Source: Saccharothrix saharensis
GTDB taxonomy: Bacteria; Actinomycetota; Actinomycetes; Mycobacteriales; Pseudonocardiaceae
NCBI RefSeq assembly: GCF_006716745.1
Contig: NZ_VFPP01000001.1
Span: 1,736,001 to 1,800,000, forward strand
Direction: 5' to 3'
DNA length: 64,000 nt
The notes below the pieces were generated by a model, which searched no databases, was not told where the DNA came from, and saw nothing but the letters and a program-made list of their open reading frames with translations. The stretch's first letter is position 1. Every line of letters begins with the position of its first letter. Shown piece after piece: positions 37,297 through 47,849 of the stretch. The translations under genes and the position numbers were made by a program.

Positions 37297-38382
37297 GTGG
37301 CTCAGACGGTTCGTGGCGTGGTGGCCCGGGGCAAGGGCGCCCCGGTCGAGGTGACCGATGTCGTGGTGCCCGATCCCGGCCCCGGTGAGGCGGTGGTGCG
37401 GGTGCAGGCGTGCGGCGTGTGCCACACCGACCTGCACTACCGGGAAGGCGGCATCAACGACGAGTTCCCGTTCCTGCTCGGCCACGAGGCGGCCGGCGTG
37501 GTGGAGCAGGTCGGCGACGACGTCACCGGCGTCGCACCGGGCGACTTCGTGGTGCTGAACTGGCGCGCCGTCTGCGGCGCGTGCCGGGCGTGCCTGAAGG
37601 GCAAGCCCTGGTACTGCTTCAACACCCACAACGCCACGCAGCCCATGACGCTGGCGGACGGTACGCCGCTGTCCCCGGCGCTGGGCATCGGCGCGTTCGC
37701 CGAGAAGACCCTCGTGCACGCCGGGCAGTGCACCAAGGTCGACCCGCAGGCCTCGCCCGCCGTGGCCGGGCTGCTCGGCTGCGGCGTGATGGCCGGGTTC
37801 GGCGCGGCGGTGAACACGGGCAAGGTCGGCCGCGGCGACAGCGTCGCCGTGATCGGCTGCGGCGGTGTCGGCGCGGCCGCGGTGGCGGGCTCGCACCTGG
37901 CCGGCGCGACCACGATCATCGCCGTCGACCTCGACCCGCGGAAGCTGGCGTGGGCGCGCGGCCTGGGCGCCACGCACACCGTGGACGCGGGCACCGAGGA
38001 CGTGGTCGCCCGGATCCAGGAGCTGACCGGCGGGTTCGGCGCGGACGTCGTGATCGACGCGGTCGGCCGGCCCGAGACGTGGAAGCAGGCGTTCTACGCC
38101 CGCGACCTGGCCGGCACCGTCGTGCTGGTCGGCGTGCCGACCCCGGACATGCGCGTCGACATGCCGCTGATCGACTTCTTCTCCCGGGGCGGCGCGCTCA
38201 AGTCGTCCTGGTACGGCGACTGCCTGCCCTCCCGCGACTTCCCCTACCTGATCGACCTGCACCGCCAGGGCCGGCTCGACCTCGACGCGTTCGTCACCGA
38301 GACGATCGCGCTCGACCAGGTCGAGGACGCTTTCGCCAAGATGCACCACGGTGACGTGCTGCGCTCGGTGGTGGTCTTCTGA
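37297..38382 (+). CDS. mscR: S-(hydroxymethyl)mycothiol dehydrogenase
   Basis: A 361-aa zinc alcohol dehydrogenase. It has the catalytic zinc site Cys in [11 protein letters not shown] and His-Glu in GHEAAG, a structural zinc lobe [15 protein letters not shown], and the NAD-binding [29 protein letters not shown] is typical for mycothiol-dependent formaldehyde dehydrogenase (AdhE2/MscR) rather than the glutathione type. It oxidises S-hydroxymethylmycothiol to S-formylmycothiol in formaldehyde detoxification. GTG 37297 follows GAGGAAGG. The MBL hydrolase gene begins in its stop codon (TGATG). The family call is strong; activity is inferred. Confidence 0.9.
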   Translation: MAQTVRGVVARGKGAPVEVTDVVVPDPGPGEAVVRVQACGVCHTDLHYREGGINDEFPFLLGHEAAGVVEQVGDDVTGVAPGDFVVLNWRAVCGACRACLKGKPWYCFNTHNATQPMTLADGTPLSPALGIGAFAEKTLVHAGQCTKVDPQASPAVAGLLGCGVMAGFGAAVNTGKVGRGDSVAVIGCGGVGAAAVAGSHLAGATTIIAVDLDPRKLAWARGLGATHTVDAGTEDVVARIQELTGGFGADVVIDAVGRPETWKQAFYARDLAGTVVLVGVPTPDMRVDMPLIDFFSRGGALKSSWYGDCLPSRDFPYLIDLHRQGRLDLDAFVTETIALDQVEDAFAKMHHGDVLRSVVVF

Positions 38383-39008
38383 TGGTGCGCGTCGACCACG
38401 CCGTGACGCGGGGCACGTTCAGCCTCGACGGCCAGACGTTCGCGGTGGACAACAACATCTGGGTCGTCGGCGACGACACCGAGTGCGTGGTGATCGACGC
38501 GCCGCACGACGTGGACGCGATCCTGCGGGTCGTCGGCGGGCGCGAGGTGAGGGCGATCCTCGCCACGCACGCCCACGACGACCACGTGCGCGTCGCGCCG
38601 GACCTGGCCCGCGCGACCGGCGCACCCGTGCTGCTGCACCCCGCCGACCGGGTGCTGTGGGACCTGACCCACCCGGACGCGAAGCCGGACGGCGACCTCG
38701 CCGACGGCCAGGTGGTGGAGGTGGCGGGCGTCGCGCTGCACGTGCTGCACACGCCGGGCCACGCGCCCGGCGCGTGCTGCTTCCACGCGCCCGACCTCGG
38801 TGCGGTGTTCACCGGCGACACCCTGTTCCACGGCGGGCCCGGGGCCACCGGGCGGTCGTACTCCGACTTCGACGTCATCATCGACTCGATCTCGCGGCGG
38901 CTGCTCACCCTGCCCGACGACACCGTCGTGCACACCGGGCACGGCGACGACACCACCATCGGCGCGGAAGCGCCGCACCTGGGCGACTGGATGACCCGGG
39001 GGCGGTGA
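38382..39008 (+). CDS. MBL-fold hydrolase, partner of the mycothiol dehydrogenase
   Basis: A 208-aa metallo-beta-lactamase-fold protein. Metal motif THAHDDH (HxHxDH), then LHTPGHAPGACCF, GAVFTGDTLF and the final VHTGHGDDT. The genes overlap by one base, so they are co-translated. In actinobacteria the pair occurs together, and the hydrolase is thought to release formate from S-formylmycothiol or to handle mycothiol adducts; that role is inference. No signal peptide, hence cytosolic. The 10-base gap to the convergent gene leaves no room for a terminator. Confidence 0.87.
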   Translation: MVRVDHAVTRGTFSLDGQTFAVDNNIWVVGDDTECVVIDAPHDVDAILRVVGGREVRAILATHAHDDHVRVAPDLARATGAPVLLHPADRVLWDLTHPDAKPDGDLADGQVVEVAGVALHVLHTPGHAPGACCFHAPDLGAVFTGDTLFHGGPGATGRSYSDFDVIIDSISRRLLTLPDDTVVHTGHGDDTTIGAEAPHLGDWMTRGR

Positions 39009-39018
39009 CCGCGCGGCG

Positions 39019-42014
39019 TCAGTAGATCCGGGTCGACGTGTAGATCAGCGTGAAGCCGCTGTTGACCAGGGCGCCGGCGGGGTCGAAGCAGGCGATCCAG
39101 ATCGAGGTGTCGTTCGCGAAGCTGTAGTCGTTGAGCTGCGTGATGGCGCAGTGGTGGCCCGCGCCGCTCGCGGTCACGTGCATGGTGCTGCGGATGTAGC
39201 CGTTGGCGAAGTGGGCCTTGTACCTGCCGGTCGCGGTCCGCTCCAGCGTCATCGGGGCGTTGCCCGACGCCCAGCGGGTGGTGATCGCCGGAGCGGGCGC
39301 GGACGGCGAGTCCTCGGCCACGAGGTAGTCGCCGACCGGTTTGCGCGGGTCGTCCAGCAGGTTGTGCCGGACGGTGAACGCGGCGGTGAACGCCGTGTCC
39401 GCCGGTGAGCCGTCCGGCGCCGTGCAGGCCAGGTCGGCGAGCTGCCCGCGCCGTCCCACCACGGCGCAGTGGCGCGCCACCGGGCCGACCGCGGTCACCT
39501 CGACCGCGCCGCCCACCGACCCCGGGAAGTCCGCCGTGTAGCGGCCGACGCCCGTCCTGGTGACCGCGCCCGCGTTCACGCCGTGCCGCCAGTCGGGCAC
39601 GAAGGTCGGCGCGGTGGGCTGGTCGTCGAAGACGAACCCGCGCCGGGACGACGCCGACCCGGCCACGTACCGCAGGAAGAACGGCACGTCGTCCGGGTTG
39701 CCCGCCCGGTCGAAGCACACCACGTCGACCACCTCGTCCGCGCCGTCCTGGAACCACGTCGACGGCTGGCACGACACGCCCGGCTGGTAGCCGACCTTGC
39801 CGCCCCACGCGGCGTAGTCCTGCGCCGTCACCTTCACGCTGCCGCCGGGCGCGCCGACGGCGGGCAGCCGGATCCGCTGCTTGCCGATCTCGAGGTGCGT
39901 GGCGGTCGGGTAGCCGGCCGCGGGTGTGGTCATCTCCCACGGGCCGTAGGTCCAGTTCGCCTCGTTGTGGTTGGGCACCGCCGGCCCGGACAGCACCCGG
40001 GTGGTCCCGACCGCGCCGTCCACCGGCCAGACGCGGGCGTGCCCCCACGTGGCGGCGACCTCGACCCGGGGCGTGGGGGCTGATCCGGGGTCTGCGGGGC
40101 GTCCGACCTCGCCGGTGCCCGGCTGCCCGTCCTCGGTGACGCCACCCGGCGTGGTGGCGTTCGTCCGCGCAGGCGCAGGCGCAGGCGCGGTCACGGACGC
40201 GGTCGGTGCCGTGCCGCCCGGTGCGGTGGTCGTCGGGCCGGGTGCGACGCCGGTCCGCCCCGACGACGGCGGCCCGGTCACGGTGGTGGTCGGCGGCATG
40301 GCCGTCGCCTCCTCCCGGCTGCCCGACGCGGACATGGTGGCCAGCACGAGCCCGGTGACCGCCGCGATCGACACGACACCGCGCACCACGGCCGGGTTCT
40401 CCTGCGCCAGCTTCAGCAGCTGGGTGCCTCCCGGCGTGCCCGCCAGCACGGTCGCGCACGCGTCCCGCACGGCCTTCGCCGACGCGACCGCCGTGCCGCC
40501 CAGCTCGGCGACCCGCGCCACGACCAGGTCCGCGGTGGACGGCGAGGACCGGGCGGACAGGTGGCCGATCTCCGCGTTGAGCTCGCGCACGCGGGCCGCG
40601 AGCCGCTGGTCCTGGTCGTCCCCGCCCAGGCTGAGCGCACCGGCCAGCAGCTCGGCGGCCTGCCGGCTGCTGCCGTCGTTGAGCCGGCACACGGCCAGCG
40701 CGTAGCGGAACGAGACCTCCTCGCGCACCGACCCGGCGCCGATCGCGGCACGCAACCCGAGCGTGAGCACGACCGCCAACGCGCCCCAGTGCCGGGTCCG
40801 CGCGAGCGCGACGGACGCCGTGCGGGCCAGCGCCAGCGCGCTCTCGTGCTGCTCCGCGTCGAGGGCCCGTGCCAACGCGCGTTCGACGACGTCGAGCTCC
40901 CCGGCGACCGCGGCGGGTTCCGCGCTCGCCGCCCACTCCGCGAGGCGGGCCACGAGCGGCACCAGTTCGGCGCCGGCGAACCGCGTCACGACGTCGCTGA
41001 CGCGGTAGCGGCCGTCCTCCCGGTGCGCCAGGCGCGTGCGCGCCAGGACGGCGGCACCCCGGCCCTCGGGCACACCGCAGGCCGCGGTGAGCAGGGAAGC
41101 ACCCCACCGCACGTCGCCCAGCGCCACGAGCGGCCGCAAGGCCTCACGGGCGTCGTCGGTCAGCGAGCCGAGGACGATCGCGACCGCCTGCTCGACCACC
41201 TCGGCGCTGGACGCGCCCTCGGGCACCGCGCCCACGCGTCGGGCGGAGTCGCGCACCGCGGCGCGTTCCACGATGTCCAGGGGGTTGCCGCCGCACGCCC
41301 GCCAGTCGCTCTCCACCTCCGCCGCGTCCACGTCGTCGCCGAGTTCGTCCCGAGCCATCGCGAGCGCGTCCTCCAGCGGCAGCCCGCCCAACGGCCGCCT
41401 CCGGCCCGCCACCCACAGGTCGTCGCGCCGGGACGACAGCACGAACACGCTGCGCGGCATGGCCGCCAGCAGCAGCCGCGCTTCCTCGGGAGGCAGGTCC
41501 ACCCCGTCGAGCACGACGAGCGCGCGGACCCGGCCGAGCTCCTCACGCGCCAGCCCGGCGTCCACGACCGAGTCGTCCTCGACCTCGAAGCACGCCTGCA
41601 CGAGCTCCCGGATCGCGTGCGCGGCGGTCCGGAACCCCTCGCTCAACCACACCACGCCCACGTCGTCGCCGAGCACGCGCCCGGACAACGCCCCGCGGTC
41701 GCCGCGTGCTGGAGCAGCAGCGTCTTGCCCGAGCCCTTCGGCCCGGTCACCACCACGTGGCTGCCCGCGGCCACCGTGTCGCGCACGAAGGCCAGGTCGT
41801 CGGCGCGGCCCCGCAGCGGCGCGCGGGGAGTCCGCTGGACGGTCGCCGGGAGCGGCCGCCGCACGAGGTCGCCGCGCCGGAGCGGACGCCGCTGGTCGAC
41901 CACGTCGTGGACGTGGATGTCCTGCCCGGCCTGCAGGACGTAGGCGCCCTTGAACGCCCACACCCGCTGGCCGGGCGCTCTCCGCCCGTTCCAGGGCCAT
42001 CGCCGAGTACCCAC
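39019..42014 (-). CDS. P-loop ATPase-like membrane-anchored protein with extracellular beta domains (frameshifted)
   Basis: The N-terminal part in one frame (from about 42014) has VWAFKGAYVLQAGQDIHVHD and the P-loop GPKGSGKT. The rest follows in another frame (to 39019): a STAND-like ATPase region (LVVLDGVDLPPEEARLLLAA, Walker B-like), alpha-helical repeats, a membrane helix at about 40330-40395, a Thr/Pro/Ala linker and about 330 residues with paired Cys, such as SCQPSTWFQDGADEVVDVVC. The frames meet at about 41698, where one extra C in ACCGCGGGG would restore reading. So it is a frameshift mutation or a base-calling error. Such proteins may transmit a cytosolic ATPase state to an outer domain; function unknown. 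The exact start is uncertain. Confidence 0.65.
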
Positions 42015-42157
42015 CGCACGTCATCGTCCTACGGCAACGCGCATCACCGGCCGCAACGATGCGGACCCCGCGCGACCGGGACGACGTTCCGCCCAACGGG
42101 CGATGTCCCGCGCTTTCAGCGGCCGTCGCGCCGGCCGATCAGGAAGGTACGGCGAAC

Positions 42158-43325
42158 GTCGACGTCGCGGTCGTGGGCAACGGGGTGCTCGGCCCGCCCG
42201 ACCGGCCCGGTGCGGCCGGCCCGGCGGCCGGGGCGATGCTCAACTGCTTCGGCGAGGTCACGCGGCTCACCGATCGGCACCCGGCGGCCCGCGCGAAGTT
42301 CGCGTTCGCCCGGGAGGCGCTCGACCGGTGGCCGGCCCGGCTCGACCGGCTCGTCGACGACGCCGGGCCCGAGGCGGGCCGCGCCGCGCTCGACTCGCAC
42401 GTGCCGGGCACGTTCGTCGTGCCGGCCAACGGGGCCGGGACGATCGCCGAGGACAACTTCGCCGCCCTGCGCCGGGCCGCGCTGGACTGCCACAAGCCGC
42501 ACGACCTGGTCGACCCCGCCGACGTCCCCGGCCTCGCGGCCGCACCCCACGCACGCCCCGGAGCGCGCTGCACCTGCACCGCGAGGGGTGCGTCGACGCG
42601 CGCGCCGTGCTCACGGCCCCGGTGGAAGCCGCCCGGCGGCGTGGCGTGGCGCTGGTGGCCGGCACCGTCCGGGAGGTCGTGGCCGCTTCCGGCGTCGTGC
42701 TCGCCGCCGGCAGCACGAGCGGTGAACTGGCCGCCGGGGTGCTGCCCGTCGGGACGGCGCCGCCCGTGCCGCACGGCGCGGGATCGGCGTTGCTGCTCCG
42801 GCGGACCCGACCCGGGGGCACCGCGCACGTCGTCCGCACGCCCAACGGCGGCGCGAGCTGCGGCGTGCACCTCGTGCCGCTGCCCGTGACGGGACGGCAC
42901 TACCTCGGCGCGACCAACTTCATCACCGGCCACCTACCTACCGCGACGGCTTCCACGGCTCACCCGTCATCGCCCGGCACCCGGCGGACCAATTGCTCGA
43001 CACCGCGCCCGAGCCGCTGCCCCACTTCACGCCCGAACGGCTGCCGATCGAGACCACGACGCCCGAGCGGTCCGTCGCCGAGGCCGCGGCCCACGCCGCC
43101 GAGACCGCCCACGAGCACGGCCTGCGGCTGCCGTTCTTCCTCGACGGCGAACCCGTGGCCGCGTTCGTGCGCGAGCGCGCCCACCGGTTGTTCGAGCGAC
43201 TCGGCGAGCCCGTCACCCTGCCACCGGAGGTCCTGCTGCTCGCGTTCACGCCGGCGGGGCCCGGCACCGACCCGGGCGGCGCGCTCGCCGACCACCTCCG
43301 CGCCGCCCGCGCCCACCACGCCTGA
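42158..43325 (+). pseudogene. FAD-dependent oxidoreductase (DAO family), decayed
   Basis: Three consecutive frames carry parts of one flavoprotein. From 42158 VAVVGNGVLG is the FAD Rossmann loop, but the sequence jumps to AAGAMLNCFGEVTRLT. From about 42562 another frame gives LHLHREGCVDAR and GRHYLGATNFITG. From about 42938 a third gives TYRDGFHGSPVIARHPADQL, which is the usual C-terminal FAD contact, and an intact tail to the stop at 43325. At least two frame changes and two internal losses are present. Intact relatives are about 500 aa. The C-terminal 110-codon frame alone (42993-43325) could still be read but has no domain by itself. Confidence 0.75.
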
Positions 43326-43332
43326 CGCGTGC

Positions 43333-46053
43333 TCAGCGCGGCGTGGTCGGGCACCACGGCGCGCGGCGCAGGTCCACGTCGTGGCGGTTCGGGTAGTCGC
43401 CGCACGAGGCCAGCACGGTCGGCGGCTTGCCGTCGGCCACCCGCAGCACCGCCAGGAACTTGTCGATCGGCACCTGGCCGTCCCCGAAGTCGATCACGCC
43501 GCTCTCGCCGGACAGCGCCCGCGCACCGCCGATGTCGCTCATCTCCTTCCAGATGTGACCGGGCGAGACCGGGATGTCCCCGAGCTGGATCATGGCGTGC
43601 ACGAACAGGTACAGCGCGTCGTAGGTGAGCGCGGCGTGCCCGTCCAGCGAGGGGTTCGCGTCACCCTCGCACTCCTCCGGCACGAGCTCGCGCAGCGTCT
43701 GGTGCATCTCCGTCGCCGCCGCGCAGCCCTGCGCGCCGATCGCGAACGACACGTACTCGAACGGGATCTCCGGGTGCTGGCCGCGCAACGTGTCGTCGGC
43801 GGCGTAACGGGCCACGTCGTCACCGGCGAGCAGCATGGGCGGGTCGCTCTTGCACCCGGCGCTCACGCCGTCCATCAGCTTGCCGAAGTCCGCGGGCCGG
43901 CCCGCGAAGAACACCACCTCGTCGTCGCCGACGTCGCACAGGCCCTGGCCGAGCCGCCGGGCGTCGGAGCCCTGCCCCACCGACACCGGCCGGTACGGCT
44001 CCTCGCGCACCCGCAGGCCCTGCTCGCCGAACCGGAGCGCCACGTCCAGGCGCAGGTTGGCCGCGTAGGAGTCCTCCTCGTCGCTGGAGTGCACGATCAC
44101 CACGCCGCGCTTGCCCGGGTACGCCGAGCGCACGTGCCGCGCCGCGACCTGCGCCTGGCGGTCGTTGGTCGGCGAGATCTGGAAGTACATCCGGGACGCG
44201 GTGGGCATCGCGTCGTCCGACAGCGTCGCGGCGACCACCGGCAGGCCGACCTCGCCCAGCACGGTGATCGTGTCCCTGGTCGGCTTGCTGCTCAACGCCA
44301 TGCCGAGCACGCCGATGACGGTCTTGTCCCGTTCCAGCACCGTCCGGAGCACCTCGGCGACCACACGGCCGTGCTGCATGGTCGAACCCGCGTTGCCCAG
44401 CAGCACCCGGATCAGCGGCTCGTCGGAGTCGGTGCGCTCGAGCAGCCGCGCCTGCCGCGCCGCGACGCCGACGAGCCGCGCGGTGTTGCTGGTGAGCACG
44501 TCCCGGCCGGTGCCCATCGCGGACACGTACACCACGGTCGCGTAGGGGCGGTTCGGGTCGCGCTCGTGCGCCGCCCGCACCTCCCGGTTCTGCCGCACGA
44601 TCAGGTCCTGGACGTTGTTGAACCGGCGCAGGTCCTCGTCGTCGGCCGGCCCGAACAACGGCACCGGGCCCGTCGTGACGCCCACGCAGTCGTCACCGAT
44701 CCGCCGCACGGTGTGCGCGTCGGGGTTGTCCCGGGCCAGGCCGCAGTGCTCCGACCGCCACCGCTCGTCCGCGGTGACGACGTCGCGCACGTGCCGGTAG
44801 CCGACCGTGGCGACCGACGCGAGCAGCAGCAACACCACCACCGCGAGCACCGGCGTGCGCGACCAGACCGGGGGCTGCCGCACGGACAGCGTCGCCGTGG
44901 GCGGCACCTCGCCCCGCACCACGGTCACGTCGGGCACCTGCAGCGGCAGGAACCACGCCGTGGGCCGGCGGGCGCGGCTGTCGGTGGCGAGCTTGCGCGC
45001 CCACGTCTCGTAGGCGTGGCTCGCCTGGCTGACCGGCGCCGGTTCGCGCTCGGCGGTGGTCTCCGCGTCCGGCGGCACCTTGGCGCTGCCGCTGATGATC
45101 ACCAGCGGGTCGAACGCGCCGGTGTCGTTGCGGACGTCGTTGATGGTCTTCAGCACGGCGTAGCCGCCGTTGTCGCGGCGGATGCCGTCCAGCAGCACCA
45201 CCGGGTACACCGTGCGGCGGGCCGACCTGATCCGCCACCACGACCGGCGGTACGCCCGGCGCACGTCCTCCAGGAACGCGTTGACCAGCAGCTTCGCCAA
45301 CTGGCCGGTGTCCTCGCGCGGCTCGGCGCTCTGGCCGGGCACCAGCGCGGAGGTCAGCCGCTCGGCGAAGCCGATGAACGTGCCGGGGTCGTGCGGCGCG
45401 AGGTAGGGCTGGCGCAGCAGCCACCGGTACTCGCTGCCCGGCACCAGCCCGCGCAGCTTCGCCCGGAACAGGAAGGACGGCACGAGCCGCACCACCAGCC
45501 GCACCCACCACGGCGCGGTCCCGGCGGCGTCGTCCAGCACGTCCTTCAGGTCGTCACCGCTGCGGCGGGCCAGGTCCCGCTCCCGTAATCGGGTCAGCAG
45601 CGTCGCGGCCGACTCGGGGTCCGCGCCGTCCAGGCGCTGGTTCATCAGCCAGTAGACGAGCTCGAAGCGGCGGAACTCGTGCTTGCCGTGGCGGTCGTTC
45701 GCGCCGTGGGCCAGCTCGCGGGCAACGCGCACCAGCACGGAGCCGACCGCTTCCACCGCGCCCGGCTCGGGCACGCCGTCGCCCGGCTCCGCGAAGCGGT
45801 GGTAGGCGTGCGGCACGCGGCCCGGGTGCGCCCCTCTCAGGTGCGCCTGGAGGGCTTGGAGCAGCCCCTCGGCCTTCGTGCCGCGGACCAGGCACACCAG
45901 CGGGATGCCCCGGTCGCCGCCCGCCCGCGCGCCCGACCGGCGGCCGGGCAGCTCGCCGAACCGCGGTCGTTCGGTCAGGTCCTGCAGGAGCTTCACCAGC
46001 TCGTCCACGACCTCGACCGACGAAAAACGTTCCCCTGCACCGTGTTCGGCCAC
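43333..46053 (-). CDS. Membrane-anchored fusion: cytosolic ATPase-like domain + periplasmic-binding-protein (Leu/Ile/Val type)
   Basis: A 906-aa protein. The N-terminal part (1-400) is cytosolic with STAND-like features: GIPLVCLVRGTKAEGLLQAL, HKLR-type loops, PVVLLDGIRRDNGGYAVL and LVIISGSAKVP. A clear transmembrane helix (PVLAVVVLLLLASVATVGY, about 400-422) follows. Residues about 440-900 form a LivJ-type binding domain: VYVSAMGTGRD, IGVLGMALSSKPT, RMYFQISPTNDRQAQVAARHV, VVIVHSSDEEDSY, GHAALTYDALYLF. It looks like a sensor in which an outer binding domain talks to an inner ATPase-like domain. GTG 46053 with GAGGAG 4 bases upstream is the best start. No permease or ATPase of an ABC importer is nearby. 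Ligand unknown. Confidence 0.75.
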   Translation of the reverse strand: MAEHGAGERFSSVEVVDELVKLLQDLTERPRFGELPGRRSGARAGGDRGIPLVCLVRGTKAEGLLQALQAHLRGAHPGRVPHAYHRFAEPGDGVPEPGAVEAVGSVLVRVARELAHGANDRHGKHEFRRFELVYWLMNQRLDGADPESAATLLTRLRERDLARRSGDDLKDVLDDAAGTAPWWVRLVVRLVPSFLFRAKLRGLVPGSEYRWLLRQPYLAPHDPGTFIGFAERLTSALVPGQSAEPREDTGQLAKLLVNAFLEDVRRAYRRSWWRIRSARRTVYPVVLLDGIRRDNGGYAVLKTINDVRNDTGAFDPLVIISGSAKVPPDAETTAEREPAPVSQASHAYETWARKLATDSRARRPTAWFLPLQVPDVTVVRGEVPPTATLSVRQPPVWSRTPVLAVVVLLLLASVATVGYRHVRDVVTADERWRSEHCGLARDNPDAHTVRRIGDDCVGVTTGPVPLFGPADDEDLRRFNNVQDLIVRQNREVRAAHERDPNRPYATVVYVSAMGTGRDVLTSNTARLVGVAARQARLLERTDSDEPLIRVLLGNAGSTMQHGRVVAEVLRTVLERDKTVIGVLGMALSSKPTRDTITVLGEVGLPVVAATLSDDAMPTASRMYFQISPTNDRQAQVAARHVRSAYPGKRGVVIVHSSDEEDSYAANLRLDVALRFGEQGLRVREEPYRPVSVGQGSDARRLGQGLCDVGDDEVVFFAGRPADFGKLMDGVSAGCKSDPPMLLAGDDVARYAADDTLRGQHPEIPFEYVSFAIGAQGCAAATEMHQTLRELVPEECEGDANPSLDGHAALTYDALYLFVHAMIQLGDIPVSPGHIWKEMSDIGGARALSGESGVIDFGDGQVPIDKFLAVLRVADGKPPTVLASCGDYPNRHDVDLRRAPWCPTTPR

Positions 46054-46269
46054 CGGACTCCTCGTGCGGACCAGCCTCGTCGCACCCCTCACCGGCGAGA
46101 CGCAGGACGTCCGACTGTAGTCGTCCGGACGGTCCGGTTCGGGCGGTTCCCGCAGGAAACCCGCACGTCACCGCACTCTTGCGGATTCGGCGGCGCGGTG
46201 TCCGGGGCACTGTCCGGGAACTCGCGGAACGCCGCCCACGAACCGCTCCGCGCCGGCAGGAACGACGTC

Positions 46270-47610
46270 ATGCGCAGGTTCGCGGTCGTGCTCATGGGGT
46301 TGGTCGTCGCACCCGCGGCGGCGAGCGGTGTCCGCCGCTACGAAGGGGAGATCGACGGCGCGCGTTATCGCGTGGTGGTGCCGGACCGGTGGAACGGGAC
46401 GCTCGTGCTGTGGAGCCACGGCGCCTTCGCCTCCCCGCCCGCCGGAATCCCCCTGACCAACCGACCGGAGACCGAGGAGTACCTGTTGTCGCAGGGCTAC
46501 GCCCTGGGCGCGTCCCTGTTCCGCACACCGGTCGGGTGGTCGGCCGAGGACGGGTTGCGCGACCAGGTGGCGCTGCTCGACTGGTTCGCGCGCGAGGTCG
46601 GCCCACCCCGGCGCACGATCTCGGCGGGCGGGTCGATCGGCGGCGCGACGTCGCTGGTGCCGGCGGAGCACAACCCCGGTCGCTTCGACGGGGCGCTGTC
46701 GCTGTGCGGCGCGACGGCGGGCGGCGCGGCGTACCGGAACTCCCGGCTCGACGTGGTGTTCGCGCTGTCGGTGCTGCTGGGCGTGGACGTCGACCTGGTC
46801 GAGGCGGCGGACCCGGCGGCCAACGAGGCGCGGCTGGTCGAAGCGGTCACGGCGGTCTCGGCCGACCCGGCGGCCCGGCCGCGGCTGGCGCTGGCGGCGG
46901 CGCCGGCGGACGTGCCGGGGTGGTTCGACCCGACCGCGCCACGCCCGGCGTCGGTGGCCGGGCAGGTGGAGTGGGCCGGCGTCTGGCTGCGGTACTTCCG
47001 GGTGTGGGCGGCCGGGCCGGCGCGGGCCGACCTGGAGCGGTGGGCGGGCGGCAACCCCGGTTGGAACGTCGGCGTCGACTACCGGCGGGTGCTGGCGCGG
47101 TCCGGGGAGCGCGCGCTGGTGTCGGCGGCGTACGCGGCGGCCGGGCTCGACCTGGAGGCGGACCTCGACCGGCTGGCCGCCGCGCCGAGGGTCGCGCCCG
47201 AGCCGCGGGCGGTGGCGTACCTGGCCCGGACCAGCCTGCCGGTGGGGCGCACGCCGTGGCCGGTGCTGACCGTGCACAACGCGGGGGACGGCCTGCTGCC
47301 CGCGTCGAACGGGACGGCGTACGCGGACCGGGTGCGGCAGTCGGAGCGGCTGCGCCAGTACGAGGTGGACCGGGCCGGGCACTGCGCGATCAGCGCGGCC
47401 GAGGAGGTCGTGGCGTTCCGGACGTTGCTCGACCGGGCCCGGACGGGGCGGTGGCCCGCGGCCGACGTCACCGCCATGAACGCCGCGGCTCGGGCACTGG
47501 GGTCGGCCCTGCAGGTGATCCGCAACCCGATGACGGGCGGCGACGCGGCGGTGAGCCCGGCGTTCGCGCCGTTCGAGGCCGGTCGTTACCCACGCCACCT
47601 GCCGTTCTGA
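46270..47610 (+). CDS. Secreted alpha/beta hydrolase
   Basis: A 446-aa protein with a signal-like N-terminus MRRFAVVLMGLVVAPAAASG. The fold marks are VLWSHGAFASPP (oxyanion HG), the nucleophile elbow SAGGSIGGAT (GxSxG with Ser), a late Asp in VLTVHNAGDGLLP and His in VDRAGHCAI. The lid region between about 150 and 290 is large, as in secreted lipase/esterase or tannase-like enzymes. The substrate is unknown. ATG 46270 was chosen; the open frame is much longer upstream but that part overlaps the divergent gene. It is divergent from the sensor fusion gene with 216 bases between. Confidence 0.8.
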   Translation: MRRFAVVLMGLVVAPAAASGVRRYEGEIDGARYRVVVPDRWNGTLVLWSHGAFASPPAGIPLTNRPETEEYLLSQGYALGASLFRTPVGWSAEDGLRDQVALLDWFAREVGPPRRTISAGGSIGGATSLVPAEHNPGRFDGALSLCGATAGGAAYRNSRLDVVFALSVLLGVDVDLVEAADPAANEARLVEAVTAVSADPAARPRLALAAAPADVPGWFDPTAPRPASVAGQVEWAGVWLRYFRVWAAGPARADLERWAGGNPGWNVGVDYRRVLARSGERALVSAAYAAAGLDLEADLDRLAAAPRVAPEPRAVAYLARTSLPVGRTPWPVLTVHNAGDGLLPASNGTAYADRVRQSERLRQYEVDRAGHCAISAAEEVVAFRTLLDRARTGRWPAADVTAMNAAARALGSALQVIRNPMTGGDAAVSPAFAPFEAGRYPRHLPF

Positions 47611-47721
47611 CACGAACGGGTGACACGACCAACACACAGTAGTCAGAAGTCCAGTAAAACGTGACGAGGGTCACCCATTGCTGCCCACACCTTGCCCCCG
47701 CTAAACACGAACGGTTACGTT

Positions 47722-47840
47722 CTCGGCCGCAGATCACGGTTCCATCACCGAAGGGACACGGGCCCGACATCCCCCGGGACGGCCCACGTCCACCTGGATC
47801 CCCCGCCAGGTCCGGTGACGGAGTTCCCCGACCGCAGGAG
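47722..47840 (+). promoter_or_regulatory. Structured leader, candidate c-di-AMP (ydaO/yuaA) riboswitch
   Basis: The about 240-base gap before the lysozyme-like gene holds a compact, pairable sequence. TCACCG (47745-47750) can pair with CGGTGA (47813-47818), ACCTGG (47792-47797) with CCAGGT (47806-47811), and the run ACGGTTCCATCACCGAAGGG resembles the start of ydaO leaders. In actinomycetes this class commonly controls resuscitation-promoting and transglycosylase genes, which fits the gene downstream. The fold was judged by eye only. The ribosome-binding site AGGAGG lies at its 3' end (47836-47841). Confidence 0.4.
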
Positions 47841-47849
47841 GCTGCACCC

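Noticed and set aside
41950-45588. A 1212-codon plus-strand open frame
   Set aside because: High GC keeps shadow frames open. It crosses a flavoprotein remnant and runs antisense to the clear sensor fusion gene; its translation is Arg/His/Pro-rich and shows no domain.
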